Shown: piece by piece, positions 63,902 to 64,000 of the stretch
How positions within the stretch are numbered: the stretch's first letter is position 1
Layout: every line of letters starts with the position of its first letter
Program-made: the position numbers and the translations under genes
The notes under the pieces: generated by a model
What the model was told of the DNA's origin: nothing
Database searches by the model: none
The model's input: only the letters and a program-made list of their open reading frames with translations
NCBI GenBank assembly: GCA_017163975.1
Contig: JAFFSR010000245.1
Location: forward strand, 1,503,001-1,567,000
From: Anastatus disparis
Taxonomy: Eukaryota > Arthropoda > Insecta > Hymenoptera > Eupelmidae
Reading direction: 5' to 3'
DNA length: 64,000 bases

Positions 63902-64000
63902 TAGATATCATTTGAAAGAGGAAACTTTCTTTTAGACATTTGTTCATCTGTCTGTTTTTCAGAAAATCACTCCCTGCTTTGCAAATACTCAATTTTGATA

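Overview
The window is AT-rich eukaryotic, almost certainly insect, genomic DNA. The clues are an intron-containing MOB4 gene, a C2H2 zinc-finger gene, Gypsy retrotransposons of an insect type (one with a primer site matching the tRNA-Trp 3' end), a tRNA-derived SINE and many MITEs. A hymenopteran would fit, but nothing here proves the order. Only two genes look like working host genes: MOB4 (plus strand, four exons, 15929-17158) and a 14-finger zinc-finger gene (minus strand, two coding exons, 51842-54690). The rest is mobile DNA and gene debris.

Layout. 1-6560: a giant imperfect palindrome with a tRNA-like Pol III unit in each arm, interrupted by a 4.1 kb CACTG-ended element, a small palindromic MITE and a SINE. 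6711-15744: a young Gypsy element (LTRs of 316 bp with one mismatch, TSD AGTAA) inserted about 185 bp upstream of the MOB4 start codon. 15745-17175: MOB4. 17320-28080: a dense field of palindromic MITEs, including a nested family whose copies are each 513 bp with 8-bp target duplications. 28122-40770: a second, decayed Gypsy element with long LTRs, itself invaded by other elements. 40771-51170: copies of a GTAAAT-word palindromic element alternating with fragments of conserved genes (DNAJB12/14-like, POLR3A-like, ANAPC1-like) and a possible transposase remnant. 51842-54690: the zinc-finger gene. 56831-62249: a third Gypsy element (501-bp LTRs, TSD AGATC) with frameshifts. 62250-64000: small MITEs and AT-rich sequence.

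Most notable finding. The pol frame of the first Gypsy element does not stop after integrase. It runs on in the same frame into a complete protein-kinase domain of the VRK (vaccinia-related kinase / insect NHK-1) family, with every catalytic residue present. The kinase lies inside the LTRs and inside the target-site duplication, so it is cargo of the retrotransposon. The third element, of the same apparent clade (same unusual CX2HX9CX3C gag motif), has no kinase. This looks like recent capture of a cellular kinase by an LTR retrotransposon, comparable in outline to oncogene capture by retroviruses.

Second theme. At least seven palindromic element types begin with CCC and end with GGG, are flanked by 2-bp duplications of variable sequence (CG, TG, AT, TT, AA, TA, CT), and are built from one short self-complementary word repeated on both strands. 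They look like one superfamily that repeatedly re-forms from different words. A possible EnSpm/CACTA-like transposase remnant at 47199-47970 is a speculative candidate relative.
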